A stretch of DNA of 64,000 nt from assembly GCA_033961575.1 (NCBI GenBank), contig CM066737.1:97554709-97618708 (forward strand). Direction: 5' to 3'. The translations under genes were made by a program, and so were the position numbers. The notes under the pieces were generated by a model. That model saw only the letters and a list, made by a program, of their open reading frames with translations, had not been told where the DNA came from and searched no databases. Position 1 is the first letter of the stretch. Every line of letters begins with the position of its first letter. Positions 1 through 12,165 of the stretch are shown here, in pieces. The stretch is from Aselliscus stoliczkanus (taxonomy: Eukaryota > Chordata > Mammalia > Chiroptera > Hipposideridae).

Positions 1-74
1 TTTTATTTTAAATGTATTTAATTACATTTTAAATATTTAAAATATTTAAATACATTTTAAAATATTTATTTACA

Positions 75-385
75 TGAAAACATGCTAAGTGAAAGAAGCC
101 AGCCACAAAAGGAGAAATAATGTATAATTCCATTTGAAATGTCCAGAAAAGGTAAATCCATAGAGATAGAAATTGGCTTAGTGTTTGCCAGGGGCTGGAG
201 AGAAGAGAAGGAAAGTGACTGCTTGATGGGAATGGGCTTTGCTTTTGGGTTGATGAAAATGTCTTGGAATTACATACAGGTGGTGGTTGCCAAACACTGT
301 AAATGTACTAAATGCCAGTGGATTTTTCACTGTCCAATGGTTAATTCTATGTTATGTGAATTTTACCTCAATTTTTTTTTAAAAA
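75..385 (+). mobile_element. old L1 3' end
   Basis: ATGCTAAGTGAAAGAAGCCAG followed by the GGTTGCCAGGGGCTGG-like segment is typical of ancient L1M 3' ends. The same stretch recurs at 26.9 kb. Confidence 0.65.
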
Positions 386-605
386 AAAAAAGCTTGTAGC
401 CAACCAAGTTTTTAAGGTAAAGCTGTATAGAAATTTTTATTATGTGAACTTCATCACCTGAAGCAAATATCAAGTAAATGCCTAATGGGAGAGAGTTTAA
501 GTAAGGTGTTTGCAAAAAAAAAAAAAACACAGCAAAATTGAAGGTTGCTGGGAAACCAGCCTCATGGTTGCAGTTTTTCCAGAGAAAAGCATTCTTCAGC
601 CTCAA

Positions 606-745
606 AGGCTAATTTATTTAATCCGTACAATGGCCCTGGGGGTAGGTGCAATGATCCCCACTTTACAAATGAGTTAACTAAGGCACAAGGAGTTCAGGTA
701 GCTAGAAAGTGGTAGAGTCAGGACTGGTACCTAGGCAGGTGGCTC
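606..745 (+). repeat. MIR
   Basis: CACTTTACAAATGAG then CTAGAAAGTGGTAGAGTCAG match the MIR core. Confidence 0.65.
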
Positions 746-959
746 CAGATTTGGTTGGCTCTTCACTCTTTCATGGTGCTGCCTCTGATTGCCCTGCCTG
801 TTGTCTCAAAGTGTCCCCACTTTTCTTACAACACCCCAAAGATGAGGTGTGTGAGTCTGCCTGCTTCCCTCCCCATCAGGGAGTGTGTCACTAGAGGGGC
901 TGTCCTCCTCTCTTCTCTGGAGCTATTGCCAATCTCCACCAAACAATTTCTGGAGTGAA

Positions 960-1190
960 TTTCTACCCCGCCTCTTACTAGCTGTGTGACAGTGGCCTGG
1001 TTCATCAACCTCTCTGTGCCTCCTTCCCACCTCTGTAAAATAGGAGTTAATAACAGTACCCATCTCATAGAGCTGTTGTGAGGATTAAGTGAATAAATAT
1101 ATGATATGATAAGCCTAGAGAGCAGTATCTGACATATGACATGTATTTGATAAATGGGAGGTAGCTACGATGACGAGATTGTTATTATTA
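960..1190 (+). repeat. MIR
   Basis: ACTAGCTGTGTGACAGTGG, CTCTGTAAAATAGGA and TGTTGTGAGGATTAAGTGA are MIR landmarks in order. Confidence 0.75.
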
Positions 1191-1242
1191 TTAAGGCATA
1201 CCCTACCCTAGGCACCACGCTTCTTCAGAACTCCTGACGTTT

Positions 1243-1680
1243 CTTTTTTTTTTTTTTCAAAGATTTTATTGGGGAATTGGGGAAGGGGAACAGCGTTGGG
1301 GAATCAGGGAAGGGGAACAGACAAGTTGCTGTCTTTTTGTTCTTCAGTCTAGTTGCAGAGGACGTTGCTTCACTGGCCCATGTTGGTATCGTCATTGTGC
1401 TCTTCCCGGATGAGGCAGATGGGTCGCTGGCCTCTGGGTGGTCGCTCACCGCGGCTATTGGCAGCTCATGCTGGCTGCTGGCCACTCACTGTAGCCTATG
1501 GCAGCCCACTGCAGCAGGGGCTGCAGCCCACACCATTGCCGGGACTCGCGCAGCCCAGCTCCAGGTGGAGCTGTTGTTAGCTGTAGAGGGCAGTGGCACT
1601 GACCCTCATATGTGGGATCCGAACCAGGGCTGCTGGCGTCCCAAACCAGCTTTTAACCAATGTGCCACTCGGCCAGCCCC
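1243..1680 (-). mobile_element. SINE-L
   Basis: Full length with a T-run at the left; target duplication AGAACTNCTGAC at 1,226 and 1,681. Confidence 0.9.
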
Positions 1681-2020
1681 AGAACTACTGACTTTTTCAC
1701 CCTCACGCTCCCAGTGGTGGGCACCATTGTACTCGGCACACAGTAGGCCATCAATATCTGTGTCTTTTGAAATGAACTGAGAAATAGAATATGATGCTCA
1801 GCACCCCAAAGGACCCTAAGCAGAAACTAACTTCTCTGGGGTCAGGAGTTGGGGAAGGGAGATGAGGGTGACAGCCTACCCATGTGACCTCCCCACTCTG
1901 TTCCCCATCATTCCATGCATATTCCTGACCACTAGGGTGCCGGGCAGTCCACAGCCCATTCAGGAGCTCTTTAACAGTTCATTGGTAGCATTTTATGCAT
2001 GATTATTTAGGTTTCTCTCG

Positions 2021-2132
2021 GGGGCTGGCTGAGTGGCACAGTGGTTAAGCGCTGGCTTGGGACGCCAGCGACCCTGGTTTGGGTCCCACATATGAGGGCC
2101 AGTGACACTGCCCTCAAAGAACAAAAAAAAAG
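2021..2132 (+). mobile_element. SINE-S
   Basis: tRNA-like A box (GTGGCACAGTGGTTAAG) and B box followed by poly(A); directly upstream of a SINE-V. Confidence 0.9.
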
Positions 2133-2146
2133 AGATGCTGGTATTT

Positions 2147-2304
2147 GGGCCGGCAAAGTGGCTCAGTTGTTAAGAGCTCACCCAAGAGCTCAACAGTGCG
2201 AGCTGAGCTCTGAGCAACAGCAGTTCAATGCCAGCCTGAGCTGAGCAGCCATTGAGCTGCCAACAAGTGGCAGGATGGCTCAGCTAAAAAAAAAAAAAAA
2301 AAAA
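2147..2304 (+). mobile_element. SINE-V
   Basis: GTGGCTCAGTTGTTAAGAG head, GCTGCCAACAAGTGGCAGG body and poly(A) tail. Confidence 0.85.
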
Positions 2305-2379
2305 GGTTTTTCTCAAGACATTTCAAGCCAGCTTCCCCAGTACCAGTCATTTGTGTCCTCACCGACCATGTTAGAACTA

Positions 2380-2421
2380 TTAGGTTGGTGCACACGTAAT
2401 TGCTTTTGCATCAGCCTAATA
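2380..2421 (+). mobile_element. MADE1-like mariner MITE fragment
   Basis: TTAGGTTGGTGCACACGTAA with a shortened inverted end CAGCCTAAT. Confidence 0.65.
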
Positions 2422-2624
2422 GCATGTAGTACACAAAAGGATGAGAAGTCGGTTCCTGCTATTACCCAGCAGCCACTTTCCTCATACCTGCAGACTCAGT
2501 TCCCTCAGATGTGCCTGCACACCTCCACAGGGTTCCTCCAGTTTGAGAAAGCCTGACTTGGAGGATTGGCAGCCTGAGGCTCCATCACTCAGCCCTAAGA
2601 AGACACACCAGGCCAGCGTTTCTT

Positions 2625-2727
2625 CTTTTCTTTTGAGGGCAGTGTCACTGGCCCTCATATGTGGGACCCGAACCGGGGCTGCTGGCTTCCCAAACCAGCG
2701 CTTAACCACCGAGCCACTCGGCCGGCC
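2625..2727 (-). mobile_element. SINE-S
   Basis: A clean 17-bp target duplication CCAGGCCAGCGTTTCTT at 2,608 and 2,728. Confidence 0.95.
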
Positions 2728-2934
2728 CCAGGCCAGCGTTTCTTAAGAGAACCTCCGCTCAAGACTCTTTACAAAGCCCTGATATCTCCACGTGAAATGC
2801 CGTCCAGCCTATCCCACTTCCTCCTTTCCTCTCATTTCCAACAAAGAATGGTGCATTACGGGGAAGGGAGACTTAATTGTTGCAATGCATGACCTAAGTG
2901 CCCCAAATAATGACACAATCAAAATTGTTAACTA

Positions 2935-3358
2935 GGGCCGGCTGAGTGGCGCATTGGTTAAGCGCTGGTTTTGGGATGCCAGCGGCCCCGGTTCGGATCC
3001 CACATGAGGGCCGGTGACACTGCCCTCTACAGCTAACAACAGCTCCACCTGGAGCTGGGCTGTGCGAGCCCCAGTGATGGTGTGGGCTGCAGCCCCTGCT
3101 GCAGTGGGCTGCCATAGGCTACAGTGAGTGGCCCGCAGCCAGCGTGAGTGGCCAATAGACGCGGTGAGCGACCATCTAGAGGCCGGTGACCGATCTGCCT
3201 CATCCGGGAGGAGCGCAATGAGGATACCAACAGTGAGGCAACGTCCTCTGCAACTAAACTGAAGAACAGGAAGACGGCAACTTGTCTGTTCCCCTTCCCC
3301 GATTCCCCAACGCTGTTCCCCTCCGCCAATTCCCCAATAAAATCTCAAAAAAAAAAAA
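2935..3358 (+). mobile_element. SINE-L
   Basis: Full length; duplication AAATTGTTAACTA on both sides. Confidence 0.92.
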
Positions 3359-3589
3359 AAATTGTTAACTAAAGGAAATAATAAAGCGTGTTTGGGTCCA
3401 AAAAATACTGCCCTGGCTTTTTGTCTGAATGTAGCATTTACTATAGCTATACTCAAAGATGTGACTAAATTCTCAACTGTTAGTGACAGTTACACATTTT
3501 TTTTTTCCTGTAAGATTGATTCTTTAATAGTCTCTAGAGAGGCAGTTTATAGAACCGTTAGGATCAGGGCCTTTTGTGGGCCAGCAGGG

Positions 3590-3795
3590 ATCCTAATCTT
3601 GATTCTTCCATTTGCTTGCAGAAAACCTTTGGCAAATGATCCCTCTAATCTTTTGAAGCTTCCTCATCTGTGAAGGAGGTATCATAAGAGCACCTCTTTC
3701 ACAAAATTGTTGAGGCTTAAATAAATTAATAGAAGTATAGCACAGTGCCTGGCATGTAGAAAGCTCCATGGAAGGATTAATTATTACTGTTAATG
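3590..3795 (+). repeat. MIR
   Basis: TTCCTCATCTGTGAAGGAGG and AGCACAGTGCCTGGCATGTAG. Confidence 0.7.
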
Positions 3796-4079
3796 AGTCA
3801 AGATTGATGCTTAACTGGTAGTTTCCTTTGCCCTGGTCCAAATGGTGGGTACCTGGGAGTTTATAGGGCAACTTCCATTTCAATTGCCACTTCCACACAG
3901 TAGAGCTAAAAGATGTCTAAAGCCCACAGAGGGTCCACTTATCTTAAAATATATCTGATATAATTCAGCAGTCAGAGGTAGTCCCAGAAGCTGATTGCAA
4001 TGGGATTGGATGTGAGCCGCCATTTCCTGGTGTGGCAGCACCATGTCCTTTCATTTGCCTTTCACCTTGGGTCTTTGTC

Positions 4080-4300
4080 CTTACCTGAAACACCTCCTTT
4101 CTCTAGTGGAAAAGCCCACATGTAAGCATTCAAGGTCTAGCTCAAGTGCCACCCCCAGCTCAGGCAGAGCTGATGGTTCATTTGCTGGCTCACCTCTATT
4201 CCCATAGCACCGCGGTCAGCTCTTCAGTAAAGAACTTTCTACCTTGCATTCGTTGGCAGCATGCCAATGGCCCCTCAAACTTGACCTATGTTTCTCTCCA
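4080..4300 (+). repeat. L2-like fragment
   Basis: CTCAAGTGCCACCCCCAGCTC and nearby text resemble the L2 3' region; diverged. Confidence 0.5.
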
Positions 4301-4499
4301 GCCAACACTCCTTCCTTAATGGGACTAAAATCCAGAAAGTTTGAGGAACCATCCCAAGGTCAGGTGCTCATTAGTGAAATGAAGACTCAGGGACCAGGAC
4401 ACTGGTACCCCAGTTTCCAGGCCAGGGCTCTTTTCTTTAAACTACATTGTCCTTTTATCCAACTTCCATTATGGAATGTCCTCTATGGGCTGCAGTATT

Positions 4500-4650
4500 T
4501 GTAAAGTACTGTGAGCTCTTTACATGTGTCATTTCTAATCTTTACAACTCAGCAAAGTTTTTTCCCTGTTTAAAGACATATATACTGAGGCCAAGTGACC
4601 TGCTCAAGGCCACACGCCAGTCTTTGGCAGAGCAAGGTTCAGTCTGACTC
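4500..4650 (+). repeat. MIR
   Basis: CTCAAGGCCACACGCCAGTC preceded by TACTGAGGCCAAGTGACCTG. Confidence 0.7.
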
Positions 4651-5414
4651 CATAGTCAGAAGAATTTTTGCTCAATACTGTAAATAAGAGCAGGAAAAAG
4701 CACTGAATGGTTCATTTAAAACACACTCATTCTACATGCAGACAATTGTTGCTTTACGGAAAGGATGGAAGAAAAAGAGAGATTACATTTTGGCATGCAA
4801 AGGCAAAACAATAAATATTTTTTTTCCTGTTCCTGGATCCCATTGCAGCTTCTTCAAAGCAAGTGAATTTATGCATGTTGACACAGCTCTTATTTCAAAA
4901 TCGTATTTGGCTCGGTTTTCAGCTTCTTCCCCTTGGCACAGCCAGTCCCATGCCTCCCCTCTGTCAGGCTCTGAGAATCTGCCTAAAATCATTATGCAGC
5001 AGTTACTGCTAAGATCCACACCACAAATAATAACGCAGTCCTCTCCACTAAGCTATAGGTTTCTCCTGGTTTATACAATAGTATAATGCCTGGCGTATCA
5101 AAAGGGACTTACATTTTAAGGATACAGTGATATTAATATTTAAAAATATATTCACTGGGGAGCACCTTTCTGGTTGATAGATGGGATGCTGACCAATTCA
5201 TGAACCACTGAAAGCCAATTAGATCATTAAAAAAAAATTTAAAAAAATATGTTCATTACATCAGGAAATTTGTCCTTTAATACTCTTAAATCACAGCTTT
5301 TCAAAATTATTTACAAGTGCATAGTTTTCATTTTTGTCTGAAATAGATTTTGTTTCAATCTAAGTATACCTATTGACATTAAAATTCCATAAGTGAAAAT
5401 GAGTGTATATTTTT

Positions 5415-5544
5415 TTCGTTTTGTTTTTTTTTTTGTTTTTTTGTTTTTTTGAGGGCAATGTCACTGGCCCTCACACGTGGCACCCGAACCAGGGCCTCTG
5501 GCTACCCAAACCAGCGCTTAACCACTGCACCACTCGGCCGGCCC
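5415..5544 (-). mobile_element. SINE-S
   Basis: Flanked by GAGTGTATATTTTT and GAGCGTGTATTATT. Confidence 0.9.
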
Positions 5545-5667
5545 GAGCGTGTATTATTTTTAACTTGCTTTCTTAAAAAACACTGGGTTATTGCACTTTG
5601 GCTATTTGCAATTAATCAAAAATAATTTAGAAATTTTGCATTATCATGCTTGTGCAAAAAAGAAAAT

Positions 5668-6144
5668 GGGGACCGGAGGAGTGGCGCAGTGGTTAAGAGC
5701 TGGTTTTGGGATGCCAGCAGCCCCGGTTCGGATCCCACATATGAGGGTCAGTGACACTGCCCTCCACAGCTAACAACAGCTCCACCTGGAGCTGGGCTGT
5801 GTGAGCCCTGGCGATGGTGTGGGCTGCAGCCCCTGCTGCAGTGGGCTGCCATAGGCTACAATGAGTGGCCGGCAGCCAGCGTGAGAGGCTGCCAACCAGC
5901 GTGAGCTGCCAATAGCCAGGGTGAGCAACATCCAGAGGCCGGCGACCGATCTGCCTCATCCAGGAAGAGCGCAATGATGATACCAACATGGGCCAGTGAA
6001 GCAACGTCCTCTGCAACTAGACTGAAGAACAAAAAAGACAGCAACTTGTCTGTTCCCCTTCCCCGATTCCCCAACGCTCTTCCCCTCCCCCAATTCCCCA
6101 ATAAAATCTTTAAAAAAAAAAAAAAGAAAGAAAAAAAAAAAAAA
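5668..6144 (+). mobile_element. SINE-L
   Basis: An A-rich tail about 40 bp long; AAAGAAAATGG repeats at both ends. Confidence 0.9.
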
Positions 6145-6428
6145 GAAAATGGTACTGCAAAGCAAGATGCCTGCCAAATGGGAAAAATAAAGCTAAAGAG
6201 CGTTCTGTTGCTGTATGAATGGTAAGATCTTCAATTGGGCCAAACTGACATGATGTATCCCCTGCTGTGAATGCACTGAGAAGGACCCAACATCCCTTCT
6301 GTCGTCTTCTTGCCAAAAGGGCACAACCTAAATCTAATTATGAAGAAACATCAGACAAACTCAAACTAAGGGATCTTCAACAAAATGAATGGCCTCCCCA
6401 AAGTGTCAAGGTCAAGAAATACACAGAG

Positions 6429-6538
6429 GGCCGGCCAAGTAGCACAGTGGTTAAGCGCAGGCTTGGGAAGCCAGCGGCCCCGGTTCGGGTCCCACATGTG
6501 AGGGCCAGTGACACTGCCCTCAAAAAAAAAAAAAAAAA
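6429..6538 (+). mobile_element. SINE-S
   Basis: Duplication AAGAAATACACAGAG at 6,414 and 6,537. Confidence 0.95.
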
Positions 6539-6549
6539 GAAATACACAG

Positions 6550-6976
6550 AGAAGCTGAAGAACTGTTCCAGGTGAAAAGAAACTAAAGAGATATTATAAC
6601 TAAATCACAATATGTGGTTCTGAATTGGATCCTGGACCAGGACAGAAAAAATAGCCATAGGAGATATTATTGGGACCATTGACAACAGTGGAACAAGGGC
6701 TGTGGATTAAACAATAGCTTTGTAGCAACGTTAAATCTCCTGACTTTGATTAGTGTACTGTGATGACATAAAAGAATATCCTTGTTCTTAGGAATTACAC
6801 CCTGAAACATTTTGGGTAAAGGGACATAATGTCTCCAACTAGCTCATGGTTTGGGAAAAATATATACGCATGCATAAATAAACATGGCAAAATGTCAACA
6901 ATGGTGGGGTCTGGGTAAAGTATGTTCCTTGTACTCTTTTTGCAACTTTTCTGTGTGTGCATTTAAAATTATATCA
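6550..6976 (+). mobile_element. old L1 3' end
   Basis: CAAAATGTCAACAATGGTGG and CTTTTCTGTGTGTGCATTT are L1M-like; it contains no long frame. Confidence 0.55.
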
Positions 6977-7080
6977 AGGGCCGGCCGAGTGGCATGGTGG
7001 TAAAGCACTGGCTTGGGAGGCCAGCGGCCCCGGTTCGGGTCCCACATATGAGGGCCAGTGACACTGCCCTCAAAATAAAA
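6977..7080 (+). mobile_element. SINE-S
   Basis: Short, with a weak tail (AAAATAAAA). Confidence 0.9.
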
Positions 7081-7714
7081 GTACAAACTGGTTGTTACAC
7101 AGTAGTTATGGAGATGTAGGGTATAGCGTAAGGAATAGTGTCAATAATATTATATTAACTATGTATGGTGTCAGATGGGTACTAGATCTGTTAAAGTGAT
7201 AGATGGGAGGGGGTTGGGAGCAGGGTAAAAAAAGGTGAAGAGATTAAGAAGTATAAATTGGTAGTTACAAAATAGTCATGGGGATATAAAGTAAAGCATT
7301 GGGAATATAGTCAATGATATGGTAATACCTATGTATAGTGCCAGGTGGGTACTAGACTAGTCAGAGGGATCACTTCTTAAATTATTAAATGTCTAACCAC
7401 TATGCTGTACACCTGAAATTAATATACTATTGACTGTCAACCGTAACTGAAAATTTTAAAAAGAGGGAAAAAACGGTGAAGGAGAATAAGAGGTTCAAAT
7501 CTCCAGGTATAAAACAAGTAAGTCATGGGGATGTAATGTACATCATAGGGAATATAGTCAATAATATTGTGATAGCATATTACGGTGTCAGATGATTGCT
7601 GGATTTATGGTGATCACTTCGTTAGGTATATAAATGTTGAATAACTATTGTGTATACCTCAAACTAATGTAATATTGTATATTACTGATATCTTAATAAA
7701 AATCTTTAAAAAAA
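7081..7714 (+). mobile_element. L1 3' UTR with three tandem units
   Basis: Units of about 200 bp start near 7,083, 7,255 and 7,497. Each has AGTCATGGGGAT-type, GGGAATATAGTCAAT and ATACCT/ACACCTGAAA-like motifs. It ends AATAAAAATCTTTAAAAA. Confidence 0.75.
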
Positions 7715-7833
7715 AGAAAAATCCTCCGTAAAACAAGATTATCCTAACAAAACACTCTCAAGAACTAAACCCCTATCTAGAGCCAAAATCTAACCTTGTC
7801 ACGTTCATCTGTCTCAGGAGTAGCATTCATTTT

Positions 7834-7938
7834 TTTTTTTTTTTTTAGGGCCATGTTACTGGCCCTCATATGTGGGACCAAACCGGGGCCGCTGGCTTCC
7901 CAAGCCAGCGCTTAACCACCGCGCCACTCAGCCGGCCC
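7834..7938 (-). mobile_element. SINE-S
   Basis: Duplication AGGAGTAGCATTCATTTT. Confidence 0.95.
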
Positions 7939-8084
7939 AGGAGTAGCATTCATTTTGATCATCCATGGATGGCAGGTACTTCAGTGTGCCTGTTAGTCAC
8001 TGATGAAAAATTTGATAAAGAGATTCAGTTACCTAAAGATATCTGGCCCCCAAATCTACTGGTGAATCCAATTATGAACTAGTT

Positions 8085-8730
8085 TCAAGAAAAGAATCTG
8101 CAAATTTGTATCTTTTATGAAATGTTGACCATTATAAATAGTAAGGTTCCCCCTGCAAAAAAATTATTGGGCAAAATAAAGATGTGAACACCATGTTAGT
8201 CTTCAACATTATTTTGATATTATACTAGTCTAAGAAATCTATAGATCTCAAATCACTGGCTTACAGCTCCTCAAGCCACTCCAGATTCTAGTATTCAAGA
8301 AAGCTCTCGCCTGCCTGCTAAAGTCTCTGCAAATAACAGGAGAATCTGCATTCCACAGTGTCAGGAACATGATTAATTATCTATTTGGATTAGCCAACAG
8401 AATCTATGTTCCCAGGTTTCTGGGACATGGTTACTTACATTTCTTAGCTTTGGTCATGCTTTTGATTTATAATACTTTCCCAAATATTTGTTTTTGCTTT
8501 CATGCAGGAAAAATAAAAACATAGCCAAGCATTCTGTGAGAAACACCTTTGGAGTGTTCATTTCTGCACCAACATGCAGTGTCTTAGATTTCTTCAACTT
8601 TTAAAGGAAAAGCTTTGTGTGAGTTCTTGTATTTTCCACAGCTGAATAACCTTAATATAGAAATGTGCTCATGTTACACACCATAGACTTCAGTATAAAG
8701 GTTCAGAAAATTTGAGCTTTTGAATCAGAT
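8085..8730. other. intergenic, nothing recognised
   Basis: AT-rich unique sequence without a credible frame or repeat. Confidence 0.6.
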
Positions 8731-8736
8731 GATCTT

Positions 8737-9188
8737 TTTTTTTTTTTAAGATTTTATTGGGGAATTGGGGGAGGGACACAGCGTTGGGGAATCTGGGAAG
8801 GGGAACAGACAAGTTGCTGTCTTTTTGTTCTTCAGTCTAGTTGCGGAGGACGTTGCTTCACTGGCTCATGTTGGTATCGTCATTGCGTTCTTCCCAGATG
8901 AGGCAGATCGGTTGCCGGCCTCTGGATGGTCGCTCACTGCGGCTATTGGCAGCTCACGCTGGCTGCCGGCCACTCACGCTGGCTGCCGGCCACTCATTGT
9001 AGCCTATGGCAGCCCACTGCAGCAGGGGCTGTTGTCTACATCGTCGCCAGGGCTCGCACAGCCCAGCTCCAGGTGGTGCTGTTGTTAGCTGTAGAGGGCA
9101 GTGTTACTGGCCCTCATATGTGGGATCCGAACTGGGGCCACTGGCATCCCAAAACCAGCTCTTAACCAGTGCACCACTTGGCCGGCCC
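8737..9188 (-). mobile_element. SINE-L
   Basis: Duplication TTGAATCAGATGATCTT; the body carries a duplicated GCTGGCTGCCGGCCACTCA motif. Confidence 0.95.
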
Positions 9189-9754
9189 TTGAATCAGATG
9201 ATCTTGATCTCTACTCAGAAAATGAAATTCCATGGCAAAACTGCTCATCAGAGCAGGTTTCGTTCTTTTATAATACTCATTTTCTTTTATTTCCTCTCTA
9301 ACCAAGAGGATACTTGAAAAACCATATGAATAAGGAGGATGGTATTACAAATGAGCTATTAAGAGATTTTTTTAAAAAATCAGATCTGTTTTGGAAACTA
9401 CTATCAGCTGGAGAGTGGTTTACATGTGAACTGTGCCACATTCCTTAAAGTAAAGCCAATTCTGAATATGCCTTATCAATGGATTAATATTTGTCACTTC
9501 AGTAACTTAATAGGCTAGTATACATGTCATGGGCTCTGGTAATGTATACCAGCCTATACATTAGTCATAGTATGACTATTGACTATTGAAAAATAATTAT
9601 CACGTGCCTTATGGTTTTTTTAACCAGATTATTTGCTTTGGTAATGGAATCATTTAGGCTTCATTAAATCTATCTAGATTATGATTCTAAGGAAAGGGGA
9701 ATTTGTGAGTAATAAAACACCTCTAAAATCTGTAGGTTTGGAGCAACAATACAA

Positions 9755-9870
9755 TTTTATTTTATTTTATTTTTTTGAGGGCAGTGTCACTGGCCCTCAT
9801 ATGTGGGACCCGAACCGGGGCCGCTGGCTTCCCAAGCCAGTGCTTAACCACCGCGCCACTCAGCCAGCCC
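9755..9870 (-). mobile_element. SINE-S
   Basis: The tail is a (TTTTA) run rather than pure T. Confidence 0.9.
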
Positions 9871-10079
9871 TGCATATACGTTTTTTACAGTGAGCAGGGA
9901 GCTGACCCTACATGCCTAAAATTCATATGCCTGACATGCTTCCCACCTGGGGAAACTTCTTATGTTTGGTTCCCATTGCAATAGTAGAAAGCACAATTAC
10001 GCTCATCCATCTCCTGGTCTCCAATAGATGAGAAAGGAATGAAATTGGAATGTACAAGTAGAAGAGGGGATCATTTTCT

Positions 10080-10245
10080 ACTTTAGAGTGGCCTGTTATC
10101 TACCCACAAGAGCTTGTTGAGTACTATTATGAACTAGGCATTATGAGGGTGGCCACACAGTACAGGATCATGGTCCTCAAGGAGTTTATAAACCAGGAAA
10201 CAAAATAGGACACATGAAGTCATAGATGAATGTCATGGGTACACA
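10080..10245 (+). repeat. L2-like fragment
   Basis: GTTGAGTACTATTATGAACTAGGCATTATG then GTCCTCAAGGAGTTTATA resembles the L2 'caggcactgtgct' segment. Confidence 0.5.
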
Positions 10246-10247
10246 TG

Positions 10248-10354
10248 ACTTTTGTTTGTTTGTTTGTTTTTTTGAGGGCAGTGTCACTGGCCCTCACATG
10301 TGGGCCCGAACCTAAGCCAGCGCTTAACCACCGTGCCACTCCACTCAGCCGGCC
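10248..10354 (-). mobile_element. SINE-S
   Basis: Duplication CATGGGTACACATG; a small deletion after CCCGAACC. Confidence 0.95.
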
Positions 10355-10384
10355 CATGGGTACACATGTTTATAAAACTTGAGA

Positions 10385-10688
10385 AGGACATATGCTACAA
10401 CATGGATATACCTTGAAGACATTATGCTAAGTTAAACAAAACAGCCACAGGACAAGAAAAACTATGCTTCCACTTATATAAGGTACCTAGAGTAGTTAAA
10501 TTCATAGAGAAAGTAAAATGGTAGCTGTCAGGGGCTAGGGTATGGGGTAATGGGGAGTTATTGTTTAGTGGGTACAGAGTTTCAGTTTTGCAAGATGAAG
10601 CATTCTGGAGATGGATGCTGGTGATAGTTGAACAACAATATGAATGTACTTAATGCCACTAAACTGTATACTTAAAATGGCTAAATGG
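10385..10688 (+). mobile_element. old L1 3' end
   Basis: AAACTGTATACTTAAAATGG ends an L1M-type 3' UTR; it is the insertion target of the next two SINEs. Confidence 0.65.
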
Positions 10689-11095
10689 CCAGCGGCCCCA
10701 GTTCGGATCCCACATGAGGGCCAGTGACACTGCCCTCTACAGCTAACAACAGCTCCACCTGGAGCTGGGCTGTGCGAGCCCCGGTGATGGTGTGGGCTGC
10801 AGCCCCTGCTGCAGTGGGCTGCCATAGGATGCAGTGAGTGGCCCGCAGCCAGCGTGAGTGGCTGGCAGCCAAGCGTGAGCTGCCAATAGCCACGATGAGC
10901 AACACCCAGAGGCCAGCGACCGATCTGCCTCATCTGGGAAGAGCGCAATGACGATACCAACAGTGAAGCAACATCCTCCGCAACTAAACTGAAGAACAAG
11001 AAGACGGCAACTTGTCTGTTCCCCTTCCCTGATTCCCCAACGCTGTTCCCCTCCACCAATTCCCCAATAAAAATCTTTAAAAAAATAAAATAAAA
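10689..11095 (+). mobile_element. SINE-L lacking its first ~45 bp
   Basis: It starts at the CCAGCGGCCCC segment. Target duplication AAAATGGCTAAATGG stands at 10,674-10,688 and again at 11,096-11,110. Confidence 0.9.
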
Positions 11096-11110
11096 AAAAT
11101 GGCTAAATGG

Positions 11111-11241
11111 GGGCCGGCCGAGTGGCGTGGTGGTTAAGCACTGGCCTGGGAAGCCAGCAGCCCCGGTTTGGGTCCCACATATGAGGGCCAGTGACACTGC
11201 CCTCAAAAAAAAAAAAAAAAAAACAAAGAAAAAAAAAAACG
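11111..11241 (+). mobile_element. SINE-S in the same target site
   Basis: Follows the second and precedes the third copy (11,242) of the 15-bp target. Confidence 0.95.
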
Positions 11242-11697
11242 AAAATGGCTAAATGGTAAATGTTATGTTATGTGTATTTTACCACAATTAAAAACTACTT
11301 GAGAAGGACAAATATCAACTTATGGTATAACATAAAGAATACAAATCTTGGGCTAAAAGAACCTGAGCTCTTATCCTTGCATTTCTACTGACTGTGTGAT
11401 CGTAGCCAAGCCATTTAAATTCATTAAATGCCCTAACCTATAAGGCAATGAAAATGATTATAAGGTTATTGGGAAAATTCAAAGAGGCAATGTGTGAAAA
11501 AGCCACTTAGCTAAATGCATGGTGCAATACAAAATAAGTTGTTATCATGGGGGTGATGAGGGAAGGTTTCATAAGGGTAATGTGATTTCAGCTCATCCTA
11601 GAAGGGTAGGGAATAATATTCATTGAGTGCCTACTGTGTGCCTATCTCAGTTCACATAGCAAAGGTTTAAAGGTATTATCCTTAAAAAGATGAAATC

Positions 11698-12165
11698 AGG
11701 GCCAGCCAAGTGGCACAGTGGTTAAGAGCTGGTTCTGGGATGCCAGCAGCCCCGGTTCGGATCCCACATATGAGGGCCAGTGACACTGCCCTTTACTGCT
11801 AACAACAGCTCCACCTGGAGCTGGGCTGTGCGAACCCCAGTGACAGTGTAGGCTGCAGCCCCTGCTGCAGTGGGCTGCCATAGGCTACAGTGAGTGGCCG
11901 GCAGCCAGCGTGTGGCCGGCAGCCAGCGTGAGTGGCTGGCAGCCAGCATGAGCTGTCAATAGCTGCGGTGAGCGACCATCCAGAGGCCGGCGACCCATCT
12001 GCCTCATCTGGGAAGAGCGCAATGATGATACCAACATGGGCCAGTGAAGCAACATTCTCCGCAACTAGACTGAAGAACAAAAAAGACAGCAACTTGTCTG
12101 TTCCCTTCCCCGATTCCCCAATGCTGTTCCCCTCCCCCAATTCTCCAATAAAATCTTAAAAAAAA
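11698..12165 (+). mobile_element. SINE-L
   Basis: Flanked by AAAAAGATGAAAT on both sides. Confidence 0.93.

Noticed and set aside
1277..1780. 167-codon plus-strand frame
   Set aside because: Reversed SINE-L body running into flanking sequence.
2041..2100. tRNA-like A and B boxes, here and in every SINE head
   Set aside because: Part of SINEs with poly(A) tails and target duplications, not tRNA genes; no acceptor stem was identified.
10565..11206. 213-codon minus-strand frame and many similar frames with GSVTGPHMWDP or AAGFPSQ
   Set aside because: All are translations of SINE heads and bodies.
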